DNA of 51,308 nt, taken from a virus. Position numbers and translations under genes: made by a program. The stretch covers positions 1-51,308 of IMG/VR virus record IMGVR_UViG_3300021404_000017; one strand, given 5' to 3'. Below the pieces are notes generated by a model. That model was not told the origin of the DNA. It made no database searches and worked only from the letters and a program-made list of their open reading frames with translations. Of the stretch, positions 13,113 to 20,064 are shown one piece after another. Numbering within the stretch: the stretch's first letter is position 1; each line of letters starts with the position of its first letter.

Positions 13113-13303
13113 CTTTTTCCCACCCATTTCCTTACGGTCATACGGTCCACACCCAAAAGCTCAGCGATACGCCACTGAGGCATCTTCGCAGCGGTGGCTT
13201 CCACAGCCAGCTCGATGCACCGGCCGCGGGCATACTCTGCTTCCTCCCTTGTGCCGGCGAACACTTCACCCTGCACACGCAGCCGCTTCTCCAGGTCCGT
13301 CAC
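13109..13303 (-). CDS. HTH DNA-binding protein, 64 aa
   Basis: First gene of the leftward integrase operon. The C-terminus MPQWRIAELLGVDRMTVRKW VGKR is a clear helix-turn-helix, and the N-terminal helix TDLEKRLRVQGEVFAG... may dimerise. The start is taken at GTG 13303, exactly 7 nt after a TACAGT box (leaderless); GTG 13312 is the alternative. Likely a local regulator of the divergent operons at 13.3 kb. Confidence 0.75.
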   Translation of the reverse strand: MTDLEKRLRVQGEVFAGTREEAEYARGRCIELAVEATAAKMPQWRIAELLGVDRMTVRKWVGKR

Positions 13304-13316
13304 AGCACCCACTGTA
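13304..13316 (-). promoter_or_regulatory. Predicted -10 box, leftward leaderless promoter
   Basis: TACAGT (13316-13311) then 7 nt, then GTG 13303, with no ribosome site. The hexamer is identical to that of the repressor promoter at 8865. Confidence 0.55.
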
Positions 13317-13330
13317 ACAGGAAAATGCTG

Positions 13331-13343
13331 TAGACTGATCACC
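13331..13343 (+). promoter_or_regulatory. Predicted -10 box, rightward leaderless promoter
   Basis: TAGACT (13331-13336), 7 nt, then GTG 13344. It is divergent from the leftward promoter 14 bp away, so the two may compete or share control. Confidence 0.5.
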
Positions 13344-13568
13344 GTGACAGAGGTGTGCCGCGAGGGTAGCGACGGAGACTGTGTAGACATCGTCGCTGGC
13401 GTCCTCGCTGAAATGTTCGGCCGCCGCGGTGTCAGCAACGGAATGCAGTTCCGGGCACGGAAAATTGTCAGGACACTTCAGAAATCCGGCCACCTAGCTG
13501 GGGCCGTTGAGTTAGGCGCCGCGGATTTCCGCGATCTTCCTAAGAAGTGGTCCGACAGAGAACTCTAA
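13344..13568 (+). CDS. First gene of plus-strand small-protein operon, 74 aa
   Basis: GTG 13344 lies 7 nt after a -10 box. The product (MTEVCREGSDGDCVDIVAGV LAEMFGRRG...) is alpha-helical with a basic centre (RARKIVRTLQKSGHL) and could bind nucleic acid. It ends in the TAA that forms part of palindrome copy 2. No family recognised. Confidence 0.7.
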   Translation: MTEVCREGSDGDCVDIVAGVLAEMFGRRGVSNGMQFRARKIVRTLQKSGHLAGAVELGAADFRDLPKKWSDREL

Positions 13569-13579
13569 CCTGACGGTTA
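13566..13579. repeat. TAACC-N4-GGTTA palindrome, copy 2
   Basis: TAACC TGAC GGTTA; its first three bases are the stop codon of the 74-aa gene, and it lies 20 bp before the next start. Confidence 0.7.
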
Positions 13580-13598
13580 ACGACGAAAGGACACGGCG

Positions 13599-13754
13599 AT
13601 GAGCACACAGAATGAAAGCTACGTCATAGTGACGACTGGGCCGCCAGAACGGATTGGCGACGGTGACGGTTGGTCTGAGGATGATGCGCGCGAGTGGGCG
13701 CGAACGCATTTTCTGGAGCGCAGTTACGACTCATTCAAGATAGTTCCCGCATGA
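13599..13754 (+). CDS. Small acidic protein, 51 aa
   Basis: ATGAGC at 13599 follows GAAAGGACACGGCG. The product starts MSTQNESYVIVTTGPPER and has an acidic loop plus a helix (SEDDAREWARTHFLERSY), resembling small conserved phage proteins of similar length. Function unknown. Confidence 0.7.
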   Translation: MSTQNESYVIVTTGPPERIGDGDGWSEDDAREWARTHFLERSYDSFKIVPA

Positions 13755-13787
13755 CTATTCGTCAGCTTCGTAAGGAGGGCTAGAGCT

Positions 13788-13943
13788 ATGAACCTACGGC
13801 CTACTATCTGGCACCACCGTTTCGACCCCGACGCCTCCGGCAAATGCGCCCACCGTTACAGCAGCGACGGCACATATTGCGGGCGCCCTGAGGTAGAGCA
13901 TTTCTACACCGGGCAGCCCGGAACACACGGCCCGGTTTGCTGA
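13788..13943 (+). CDS. Small His/Cys protein, 51 aa
   Basis: ATG 13788 follows a strong AAGGAGGG site. MNLRPTIWHHRFDPDASGKC AHRYSSDGTYC... has HH, two Cys and further His, a likely zinc site. A 9-codon mini-ORF between 13751 and 13780 precedes it. Unknown function. Confidence 0.7.
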   Translation: MNLRPTIWHHRFDPDASGKCAHRYSSDGTYCGRPEVEHFYTGQPGTHGPVC

Positions 13944-13971
13944 CCGTTAAACGACCGACCGAGAGGACGAG

Positions 13972-14154
13972 ATGAGCGGCGGACGCTGGCGGCATCGCAA
14001 TCACTGCGGACGGTGCGGCAGGCGCGACAGTGAGCATGGCACCCGACCCGAAGATGGGCCGAGCTACTGCGGTTGGACGCTGGTAATGGTTCGCCGCCAC
14101 CGCGCTAATCCGATCAACCACAACCCGACTTTTGGGGCGGTTAGGACGACATGA
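13972..14154 (+). CDS. Small zinc-binding protein, 60 aa
   Basis: MSGGRWRHRNHCGRCGRRDS contains a CGRCG knuckle; a later YCGW adds a third Cys. The start follows the recurring box GACCGAGAGGACGAGATGAGC. Its stop overlaps the next gene as ATGA. Unknown function. Confidence 0.75.
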   Translation: MSGGRWRHRNHCGRCGRRDSEHGTRPEDGPSYCGWTLVMVRRHRANPINHNPTFGAVRTT

Positions 14155-14375
14155 GCAGCGAGACGATGGTGTGTTGCCCGTTCTGCCTATCGGCGGACCC
14201 AAACAAGGTAGGCATCGAAAAGGCAACGGGTATTCGATGCAACCACTCATTCCACTGCCCATCACCAGAGTTCCACGGCAATCCGTTCCGCATCTGCCCG
14301 CACTGCGCGTGGTCCGAGGACGGCAGCACGGAACAGCAGTTGATCGACAACCCAGACCGGTACAGGACGATATGA
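14151..14375 (+). CDS. Double zinc-ribbon protein, 74 aa
   Basis: Cysteine pairs CCPFC near residue 8-12 and CPHC near 49-52, with CNHSFHC between, suggest a treble-clef or two-site zinc ribbon. ATG 14151 overlaps the previous stop and follows an AGGACGAC box; its stop overlaps the next start. Unknown function. Confidence 0.75.
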   Translation: MSSETMVCCPFCLSADPNKVGIEKATGIRCNHSFHCPSPEFHGNPFRICPHCAWSEDGSTEQQLIDNPDRYRTI

Positions 14376-14521
14376 ACCAGCACGCCAACTGGAACGACCC
14401 GAGGTACGTGAAGCCCGACGACTGCGACGAGGACGGCTATTGCGTCGCCTGCTGGTCGGCGACTGTGCATCGTGATGGCTGCATAGTGCTGATCGGCAGT
14501 TTGGAAGGTAGGACGACATGA
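14372..14521 (+). CDS. Small Cys protein, 49 aa
   Basis: MNQHANWNDPRYVKPDDCDE DGYCVACW... has a CxxC-like group (CVAC) plus two Cys. Both ends overlap neighbours (ATGA), which supports it despite its size. Unknown function. Confidence 0.7.
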   Translation: MNQHANWNDPRYVKPDDCDEDGYCVACWSATVHRDGCIVLIGSLEGRTT

Positions 14522-14688
14522 GCAGCTTTGAGCAGCGGAAGTGGACCGAGATGAGCACAGCCGAGGTTGAAGGACACGCACTGTGGCCAGTGCGGAAGGC
14601 CGACATTGACGGGAAAACGGGCGGTTTGCATCCGTCAGCTATGTGCGACTGCTCGACGAGCTGTTGTGACGAGTGGGAGTGGAAGTGA
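14518..14688 (+). CDS. Small protein, 56 aa (frame uncertain)
   Basis: ATGAGC at 14518 follows TAGGACGAC and overlaps the previous stop. The frame ends with a Cys cluster (CDCSTSCCDEWEW). A second frame from about 14567 encodes HCGQCGRPTLTGKRAVCIRQ, which looks more like a zinc ribbon. Either the two overlap or an indel has split one gene. Confidence is reduced for that reason. Confidence 0.5.
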   Translation: MSSFEQRKWTEMSTAEVEGHALWPVRKADIDGKTGGLHPSAMCDCSTSCCDEWEWK

Positions 14689-14710
14689 CGGGTGGAGGCG
14701 AAAGGACGAC

Positions 14711-14791
14711 ATGAGCGAGAGGCCAGACCGCGATGCTTGGGTGGGCGTTTCTGATCCACGTCGGCATCGCATGAACCAACAGGGAGGATGA
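14711..14791 (+). CDS. Micro-ORF, 26 aa
   Basis: ATGAGC at 14711 is preceded by GGCGAAAGGACGAC, the same start box as its neighbours. It is in frame with the alternative zinc-ribbon frame upstream, so it may be the tail of that protein instead of a separate gene. Product basic, ends MNQQGG. Confidence 0.4.
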   Translation: MSERPDRDAWVGVSDPRRHRMNQQGG

Positions 14792-14792
14792 G

Positions 14793-14957
14793 ATGAGCGC
14801 CACGCCAGAGGAACGGTTGCTTATGGCGATATTCCAAGACGGCTGCATCCGGTGCGAGCGCGCATTCGAGGCCGACGAAGACACCACAGTCGTTACTGGC
14901 TTGCTGCTGCACACCGCCTGCTTGACCGACGACGACAAACTATTCCTAGAACTCTAA
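14793..14957 (+). CDS. Small protein with CxxC, 54 aa
   Basis: MSATPEERLLMAIFQDGCIR CERAFEADEDTTVV... has CIRC and one further Cys, helical at both ends. ATGAGC follows AGGGAGGATGAG. The TAA forms part of palindrome copy 3. Unknown function. Confidence 0.7.
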   Translation: MSATPEERLLMAIFQDGCIRCERAFEADEDTTVVTGLLLHTACLTDDDKLFLEL

Positions 14958-14968
14958 CCCCGTGGTTA
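14955..14968. repeat. TAACC-N4-GGTTA palindrome, copy 3
   Basis: TAACC CCGT GGTTA, starting with the stop codon of the 54-aa gene and lying 17 bp before the next start; followed by ACGACCGAGAGGACGAG. Confidence 0.7.
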
Positions 14969-14985
14969 ACGACCGAGAGGACGAG

Positions 14986-15117
14986 ATGGCGAAGCATCGG
15001 TATCGAGGCCGACGACGCGAGTTCCCCGGAATCGTAATCCGGATACTGGGCGAGTGGGTGCGGATCGTCCAGCCGCCCTACGGCATCCAACTCGTCAAGC
15101 GTCCTGTAGTCCGTTAG
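14986..15117 (+). CDS. Small basic protein, 43 aa
   Basis: ATG 14986 follows the box GACCGAGAGGACGAG. MAKHRYRGRRREFPGIVIRI LGEWVRIVQPPYG... is strongly basic at the N-terminus with short beta strands, as for a small nucleic-acid-binding protein. Unknown function. Confidence 0.65.
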   Translation: MAKHRYRGRRREFPGIVIRILGEWVRIVQPPYGIQLVKRPVVR

Positions 15118-15136
15118 AGGTCTAGAGAGGAACAGC

Positions 15137-15286
15137 ATGGACGAGTGTTGTGCATCAGGTTCGTGTGAAGTCTGTCGGCGGTCAAGCGGATACAGCCGGG
15201 AGCGGCGTGAACGAATCCAGCGGGACGCCGAAACCTACGATCCACCGTGGGTGCGCGAGCATCGCCGCGACGGATGGTACCGCTGA
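15137..15286 (+). CDS. Small Cys-rich, charged protein, 49 aa
   Basis: MDECCASGSCEVCRRSSGYS has four Cys within 12 residues, followed by a long charged helix (RERRERIQRDAETYD). ATG follows TAGAGAGGAACAGC. Probably one zinc site; unknown function. Confidence 0.65.
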   Translation: MDECCASGSCEVCRRSSGYSRERRERIQRDAETYDPPWVREHRRDGWYR

Positions 15287-15304
15287 GGTCTGGAGAGGAT
15301 GAGC

Positions 15305-15850
15305 ATGAGCATCATCGGCTTCAAGGCTCAGAATCATCCGCAGCAGCCAGTCAGCGACGAGGTGGACGATCGTGGCACGACAGCGGAGGATTTCGCGTGG
15401 TTCAACACGTTGGGTCCGTTCACGCTGGATGTTGCCGCCGCACCACACAATGCGAAGTGTGACCGCTACTTCACGGTGCGCGATGACGGACTGCGTCAGT
15501 CGTGGTCCGGGGAGCGCGTATGGTGCAACCCGCCATACTCCAACATCGGAGCCTGGGTAGAAAAGGCTTGGCAGGAACACGAAACCGCAGACGGCATCGC
15601 CATGCTGTTACCGGCTAATCGCTGCGAGCAAGTCTGGTGGCAGCGATGGGTAGAAACGCGCCGCGACGAGCCCACGTCGCCGTTGTGTGTGACATTTCTG
15701 CCTGGGCGAATGCGGTTCATCCGTGCCGGTTCTACCCGTGTCGGAATGAATGAGCGACCGCCGTTTGGATGTTGTCTGCTGACCTGGGGACTCGGATATC
15801 TGGCGCCGCGTCCAGAGCCGACACTGTTCAACCCAGAACCTAGGGATTAA
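15305..15850 (+). CDS. Phage N6-adenine methyltransferase (Dam-like), 181 aa
   Basis: The protein resembles the phage-type Dam family. An early TLDVAAAPHNAKCDRYFT segment (plant/phage motif around the SAM site) is followed by the catalytic RVWCNPPYSNIGAWVEKA with NPPY, and MLLPANRCEQVWWQRW. Unlike the split enzyme at 2-3 kb it is intact. ATG 15305 is chosen over 15299 because of spacing to GGAGAGG. Likely methylates phage DNA against host restriction. Confidence 0.88.
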   Translation: MSIIGFKAQNHPQQPVSDEVDDRGTTAEDFAWFNTLGPFTLDVAAAPHNAKCDRYFTVRDDGLRQSWSGERVWCNPPYSNIGAWVEKAWQEHETADGIAMLLPANRCEQVWWQRWVETRRDEPTSPLCVTFLPGRMRFIRAGSTRVGMNERPPFGCCLLTWGLGYLAPRPEPTLFNPEPRD

Positions 15851-15896
15851 CAGTTTGGCCGACGAAACGCACGGTTATCGGTGAAAGGATCGACTG

Positions 15897-16127
15897 ATGG
15901 ATGAGTTTGATCGCGAAGCACTGGCGGCGGGATTCCAGCCAATCAATCCCGACTGGCTGGATGCCGAACCTGTCGGCCAGTGCCGCCGCTGTGGGCGCAA
16001 AACATGGTCTGACATGGAAATCGGTCGAGAGGACCGCATGACACAACCCGACGGTGATCCGTGCGGTGGCCGGATCGAAGCAACCGGCGCAACCCTGCCG
16101 CCGATGTTCCTGGACAACCCGACGTAA
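15897..16127 (+). CDS. Zinc-knuckle protein, 76 aa
   Basis: MDEFDREALAAGFQPINPDW ... has QCRRCGRKTW (CxxC) and a later Cys. ATG 15897 follows GTGAAAGGATCGACTG. Small, acidic at the start, otherwise featureless; unknown function. Confidence 0.7.
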   Translation: MDEFDREALAAGFQPINPDWLDAEPVGQCRRCGRKTWSDMEIGREDRMTQPDGDPCGGRIEATGATLPPMFLDNPT

Positions 16128-16150
16128 GGCATGAGTTATCGGCTGACCGC

Positions 16151-16164
16151 TAACCGTGCGGTTA
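16151..16164. repeat. TAACC-N4-GGTTA palindrome, copy 4
   Basis: TAACC GTGC GGTTA, 20 bp before the GTG start of the last gene in the plus-strand operon. Confidence 0.7.
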
Positions 16165-16183
16165 CCGACCGAAACGAGGGCAA

Positions 16184-16474
16184 GTGAGTACCGTGATTGA
16201 CCAGCAGACTTACGTCACTGATCCTGCACCGCAGGAGCCATCGAGTGACGCGCCGCGATGCGAATTCAAGCTTTACCCGAGCCCCGATGAGGTGGTGTTC
16301 TGCGACCGACCTGCCATCGCCGTGCTCACCGCGCCATGCTGCGGGCAAAGCACCCACATCTGCGCGACATGTATCGGCATCATGCCGCACTCGGGGTGGC
16401 ACCTATGCCTTGGCTGCGGTGTGAAAACAGACTGCCGCTGGACCCCGATGGAATTCGGAATCCGCTGGCTATGA
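16184..16474 (+). CDS. Cys-rich zinc protein, 96 aa, last of operon
   Basis: GTG 16184 follows ACGAGGGCAA. The product carries CEFKLY, CDRP, then PCCGQSTHICATC and CLGCGVKTDC: about ten Cys forming probable zinc-ribbon pairs, similar to small actinobacterial zinc-ribbon proteins. It ends 14 bp before the convergent late operon end. No clear terminator separates the two. Confidence 0.75.
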   Translation: MSTVIDQQTYVTDPAPQEPSSDAPRCEFKLYPSPDEVVFCDRPAIAVLTAPCCGQSTHICATCIGIMPHSGWHLCLGCGVKTDCRWTPMEFGIRWL

Positions 16475-16487
16475 CTGACCGTTAAAC

Positions 16488-16610
16488 CTAGAGATTGCCG
16501 CGTCGAACCTTCCGCCAGCGCGCCGACAGCGTGTACGTGTTGGACGGCTCCAGCCACTGCACCCGCAAACGTCCACGCCGGCGGCGTATGTAGAGCCGGT
16601 AGATGATCAA
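16488..16610 (-). CDS. Possible last late gene, 40 aa basic protein
   Basis: From TTG 16610, overlapping the hydrolase stop, a 40-codon frame reads MIIYRLYIRRRRGRLRVQW and ends SARWRKVRRGNL. It is very basic with beta propensity. Support is the coupled start and protein-like composition; no ribosome site is evident. Confidence 0.5.
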   Translation of the reverse strand: MIIYRLYIRRRRGRLRVQWLEPSNTYTLSARWRKVRRGNL

Positions 16611-17392
16611 CTACCGACAGCTGGTTCGGCTGCCTGCGACACTTCCATCGGCCCCGGAGCCTGCTCGTCGGTGGCCGCGGCCGTCTGCTGCTCGCTGGGC
16701 GCGGGCCGCGAATAGGCGCCGTCGATCTCGGGGCGCTGTGACTCGTCACCGAGCGGAAGCTTCTGGTTCGGTATCAGGATGGCGGTGATGTTGCCGCGGG
16801 TCTGCACCACATTCGCTGGCGCGCCCGGCTGGGTGGCGGCGTAGTTGTGGACCTGCTGGCCGCCGATCGCCGCGTTGAGCATCGCTGTCCAATACCCGGG
16901 CGCCGAGGTTTTGTCGGGCTGATCGGACCAGCCGTCATATTCGTTGGCGACCATCGTCACCGCGTTCGGTGTGTCCCACGGGATACCTTGGCCGGCGTCG
17001 ACGAGCTGCTGATTACGGAACAAGGTGTCACCGCACAACACCAGCTTCACCCCGCCCGGGAGCGGGTGCTGGCTCATAAACAGTGAAATGACCTGCACCC
17101 CGAGCGAGAAGCCCATCAGCGTGTCACCCGGCTTGATCGTGCCCTGTTGCACGAGCGCCCAGATCGCGTCGGCGCCCTTCTGGTTATCGGCCGGCAACCC
17201 GGTGGAGGGGTATTGCACCTTCTCGCACGGGCACTCGCTGCCGCCGAGTTGCAGTTGGGTGATGGTCGGCTGCCACCAGGCGACGACGCCGTCCAGGTCG
17301 AAGGGCTCCACGGTGTAGGTGGTGTCGGCGTGCGCTGGAACTCCCAGCAGTGCGGCCAGAGATAGTGCGAGCGCGGCTATGAACAGTTTCAT
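16607..17392 (-). CDS. Secreted PE-PPE-domain serine hydrolase, 261 aa
   Basis: A clear signal peptide (MKLFIAALALSLAALLGVPA|HAD) is followed by a PE-PPE-type alpha/beta hydrolase domain. Visible are the nucleophile elbow GFSLG near residue 95-99, the ANEYDGWSDQP loop typical of this mycobacterial family, and a likely Asp/His pair further on. The last 50 residues are Pro/Gln-rich and disordered. ATG 17392 follows AGGAGGGTTGAC. It is distinct from lysin B in this window. Role inferred: esterase acting on host envelope lipid, or a lysogenic-conversion factor. Confidence 0.85.
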   Translation of the reverse strand: MKLFIAALALSLAALLGVPAHADTTYTVEPFDLDGVVAWWQPTITQLQLGGSECPCEKVQYPSTGLPADNQKGADAIWALVQQGTIKPGDTLMGFSLGVQVISLFMSQHPLPGGVKLVLCGDTLFRNQQLVDAGQGIPWDTPNAVTMVANEYDGWSDQPDKTSAPGYWTAMLNAAIGGQQVHNYAATQPGAPANVVQTRGNITAILIPNQKLPLGDESQRPEIDGAYSRPAPSEQQTAAATDEQAPGPMEVSQAAEPAVGS

Positions 17393-17407
17393 GTCAACCC
17401 TCCTGGG

Positions 17408-17959
17408 TTAGTGGCCCGGTGGTGCGGTGTTGTCGGGGTTGGGCAAGGTGGGGTTCAAATTGTTACCTGGCACCACATACCCCGGAGTCCCTGGAACAGG
17501 AGGTGCGATGGGCGGTGGGGGTTCAGGAGCGCCTGGGGGTGGTTGCCAGTCGGGGAGTAGTTCGGGTTTCGGGGCGATGGTTTTGCATTTCGCGGGCACG
17601 ATGTAGGACTTCCACGCCCCCGGCGGGTTCGGGGGGTCACTGATCGACAAATCCGGGCAGGCCCAGTAGGTGATCACCCTCAACACCCCCACAGGGGAGG
17701 TGATGGAGGCGTTGAACATCATGATCGACACACCCACATTCGCCGTCCACATCCCACCCCCCATCAGAGAGAGCCAATGCGATCCGTTGATCTCCGTCGG
17801 CCCAGAACACGAGTAGTCGTACTCGCCGAACGCGGCCCCGGAGCCGCCGATCATCGGATAGTCGCACCCGCCGGGGCCGGGAACGCTTCCACCAATATCC
17901 GCATGTGCAGGCGCGGCGAGGAGGACTGCCGCCGCGGGGATGAGTAGGAGGCGCTTCAT
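17408..17959 (-). CDS. Secreted mycobacterial-type protein, Pro-rich, 183 aa
   Basis: The signal peptide MKRLLLIPAAAVLLAAPAHA precedes a mature domain with paired Cys (GGCDYP, YSCSGP, YWACPD, AKCKTI), as in small secreted mycobacterial CDGP-type proteins. A proline-rich tail of about 50 residues follows. ATG 17959 overlaps the previous stop (ATGA). It lies next to the secreted hydrolase and may be a partner. Function unknown. Confidence 0.8.
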   Translation of the reverse strand: MKRLLLIPAAAVLLAAPAHADIGGSVPGPGGCDYPMIGGSGAAFGEYDYSCSGPTEINGSHWLSLMGGGMWTANVGVSIMMFNASITSPVGVLRVITYWACPDLSISDPPNPPGAWKSYIVPAKCKTIAPKPELLPDWQPPPGAPEPPPPIAPPVPGTPGYVVPGNNLNPTLPNPDNTAPPGH

Positions 17960-18192
17960 CTTTTGAGCCGCCGCAAACCAACACCGAGGCCGTGGATAGG
18001 GTCCACCCACGGCGGGATACGGGCCGTGAGATGAGCTGCGACTGACCCGATCACCGCATATGCCACAACGGGATGCTTCTTTGCATACCGTGCGGAGGCT
18101 TCGGACAGCATCTCGCCGGGCTCACACAGGACATCCCACGCCACCACCCCGACCGCTAGCGTGATCCACGCCCGATCAGCCGGCCGTAGCAC
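17956..18192 (-). CDS. Small membrane-associated protein, 78 aa
   Basis: GTG 18192 gives MLRPADRAWITLAVGVVAWD; a hydrophobic helix (10-25), then CEPGEMLSEASARYAKKHP and a second hydrophobic stretch. This build is shared by a family common in mycobacteriophage lysis regions (resembles DUF7427). The open frame further upstream is antisense-like and basic. It may help holin function; not proven. Confidence 0.7.
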   Translation of the reverse strand: MLRPADRAWITLAVGVVAWDVLCEPGEMLSEASARYAKKHPVVAYAVIGSVAAHLTARIPPWVDPIHGLGVGLRRLKR

Positions 18193-18598
18193 GCAGCGAC
18201 TCCCTCGCCGTTTTGATAGCCGCCCTAGTCGCCGACCGAACCTCCACCGGATCAATAGCCTCAGGAGCACTGAGCAGCGGGATTATCTGGTCCTCTAATT
18301 CTTCGAGGAGGAGATAGACAACCCTGCGGGTGTGCTCAAGTTCTTTGCGGCATTCCTTGGATTCCGCACGTGCGTCGGCGGCCTCTTTTTTCGCCACGTC
18401 ATAGTGGTTGCGGGATTCCCGATACCACGTCTGGGAGTCTTCGGCCTGGCGGGCGCGGCGATCCTCAACCTTTTTGGCCGCGGCGTCCTTCTTGTCCTGT
18501 TCCTTCTTCTGCCTGCTCGCCAGCCACAGAGACACAACCCCCCACATTCCGGTGCTGCCGAGTGCGGTGATGAGCGCCAGAACAAACTCATGGCTCAT
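18176..18598 (-). CDS. Membrane-anchored coiled-coil protein, 140 aa
   Basis: One N-terminal transmembrane helix (MSHEFVLALITALGSTGMWG VVSLWLAS) is followed by a long charged coiled coil (about residues 30-105). The topology fits spanin- or holin-associated proteins that bridge the envelope. ATG 18598 overlaps the previous stop. Role inferred from position in the lysis region. Confidence 0.75.
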   Translation of the reverse strand: MSHEFVLALITALGSTGMWGVVSLWLASRQKKEQDKKDAAAKKVEDRRARQAEDSQTWYRESRNHYDVAKKEAADARAESKECRKELEHTRRVVYLLLEELEDQIIPLLSAPEAIDPVEVRSATRAAIKTARESLRATAG

Positions 18599-19113
18599 TC
18601 CGGTGCCTCTAGACGGTCATGTGCGGTGAGTGAGGAAGAGTGAGCGAACGCCTGAGCCCCCATGTACATCATGAACGGGGCTTCCATTAAGCCTTGGTGG
18701 CCGAGGAGCCCTTCAGCGCCCAAAGTTATGCCGGCGGTCCAGTACACGAAGCCGGTGAGGAACAGCAGGATGGAGATGATGCGTGCGCTCAGATCCAGCC
18801 GCAGCGCGAGTATGAGCAGGATGCCTAATCCTGTGCAGCACACGCCCATACCGAAACCGTTAGGCGGGATGTACTGCTGAAAGTAATGCCACGACGGGCC
18901 GTACCAGTATTCCGGGGCTGCTATCAGAACAGCACCTAAACCTACTGTCCAGGCGGCGTAATTCCAATACAGCGGACCGGTGTTCATGGTGATCGGCCGC
19001 CGAGGTAAAGCGTTGCCCTTCTTGGTCAGCGACAATAAAGGGACCAGGGATGTGAGAGCCCCCACCGAGAGGGATACGATTGCCGCTATCAGGATCACCG
19101 CGACAGCGGTCAT
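18595..19113 (-). CDS. Multi-pass membrane protein, 172 aa
   Basis: About five hydrophobic segments can be counted: AVAVILIAAIVSLSVGAL at the start, then WTVGLGAVLIA, GMGVCCTGLGILLILAL, IISILLFLTGFVYWTAG and a last one. Start MTAVAVIL at 19113 overlaps the preceding stop. No transporter signature is visible. It may belong to the lysis or superinfection-exclusion functions. Confidence 0.75.
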   Translation of the reverse strand: MTAVAVILIAAIVSLSVGALTSLVPLLSLTKKGNALPRRPITMNTGPLYWNYAAWTVGLGAVLIAAPEYWYGPSWHYFQQYIPPNGFGMGVCCTGLGILLILALRLDLSARIISILLFLTGFVYWTAGITLGAEGLLGHQGLMEAPFMMYMGAQAFAHSSSLTAHDRLEAPE

Positions 19114-19586
19114 GGCTTGATCTGTTCTGCGGTAACAATTTTCACGACACCCTGCACCGTGAGAAGCAGGCAACCTATGACGTAGGGGACGATGACGAAG
19201 ATGCTGTAGGTGCCCTGCCCCCATGCGGCGGCGGTGATCGCGGACACTTCATAAGCCAGCAGAATGAAGAACATGCAGGCGAGGCCACCCGTTTGAAGAT
19301 GAACACCGTGCCGAACCAGCCTGATCGACTTGGCTTTATCCTCGATAGTTAAGCCGCACATAACAATGGACGGGGCGATGATGTGCAGCCAAACCCACGC
19401 ATCATAAACACGCTGGCCCATCACAGGCAGAACGTAAGTGACTGGTGCGGCGAAAAAGGTGCTGTAGATGCCCCAAGTCAACAGTGCTACAGAGTAAACC
19501 CAGACGAAAGGGCGCACTCGGTCACTGAGGATCACCCGCCGCAGGGTGGCTTTGATCTTGTCCAACAGACGGGACCGCGTTTTCAT
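19110..19586 (-). CDS. Four-helix membrane protein, 158 aa
   Basis: A basic N-terminus (MKTRSRLLDKIKATLRR) precedes hydrophobic segments near 28-45, 65-80, 103-120 and 128-148. It overlaps neighbours at both ends. Function unknown; it may be a co-holin or exclusion protein given its place between two other membrane genes. Confidence 0.75.
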   Translation of the reverse strand: MKTRSRLLDKIKATLRRVILSDRVRPFVWVYSVALLTWGIYSTFFAAPVTYVLPVMGQRVYDAWVWLHIIAPSIVMCGLTIEDKAKSIRLVRHGVHLQTGGLACMFFILLAYEVSAITAAAWGQGTYSIFVIVPYVIGCLLLTVQGVVKIVTAEQIKP

Positions 19587-20032
19587 CAGCGACCCATATG
19601 GACGACAACCTCATTCACGATGGCGATCACCAAAGTCAGCACAACACTCACCCCAGCGACCACCAGTGCGATAGTGGCCCGCGAATCAGCACGCTGATCG
19701 ATCACTTCATCGCGGGTCAGAGCTGCCCCCAACGCTTTCGACTCAACCGTTGTCATCCGATCCTTCAATTCACCGATAGCCGAAGTCTGGACGCCCTGAG
19801 CCAGATCGTATGCAGCCCCCAGGGACGCAACGGATTCCTTCGCAGCCAGCAGCGCGGCATCGAGGGCCTTTTGGTTGTCTTCTTTGGACTCAAGACGGCG
19901 GCTCTCAATGAGGTCGAAGCGCAGGTGGATGAGCTCTTTTAGATGCGCGATCTCCCGGTTCAATTGCTCCGTCGTCAGGAGGGTGGGATCAGGCCGAGGC
20001 TTCAGGTCACGAAGCAGATCATCGCCTTCCAC
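19586..20032 (-). CDS. Coiled-coil protein with C-terminal membrane anchor, 148 aa
   Basis: Residues 20-110 form a long coiled coil (LNREIAHLKELIHLRFDLIE), and residues 121-140 a single transmembrane helix (IALVVAGVSVVLTLVIAIV). It starts at GTG 20032 with AGGGAGGG before it. Similar anchored coiled coils occur beside mycobacteriophage holins and may be spanin-like or second holins. It is the mirror topology of the 140-aa protein downstream. Confidence 0.78.
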   Translation of the reverse strand: MEGDDLLRDLKPRPDPTLLTTEQLNREIAHLKELIHLRFDLIESRRLESKEDNQKALDAALLAAKESVASLGAAYDLAQGVQTSAIGELKDRMTTVESKALGAALTRDEVIDQRADSRATIALVVAGVSVVLTLVIAIVNEVVVHMGR

Positions 20033-20064
20033 AATGCCCTCCCTGAATGGGAGCCGTCCGGAAG

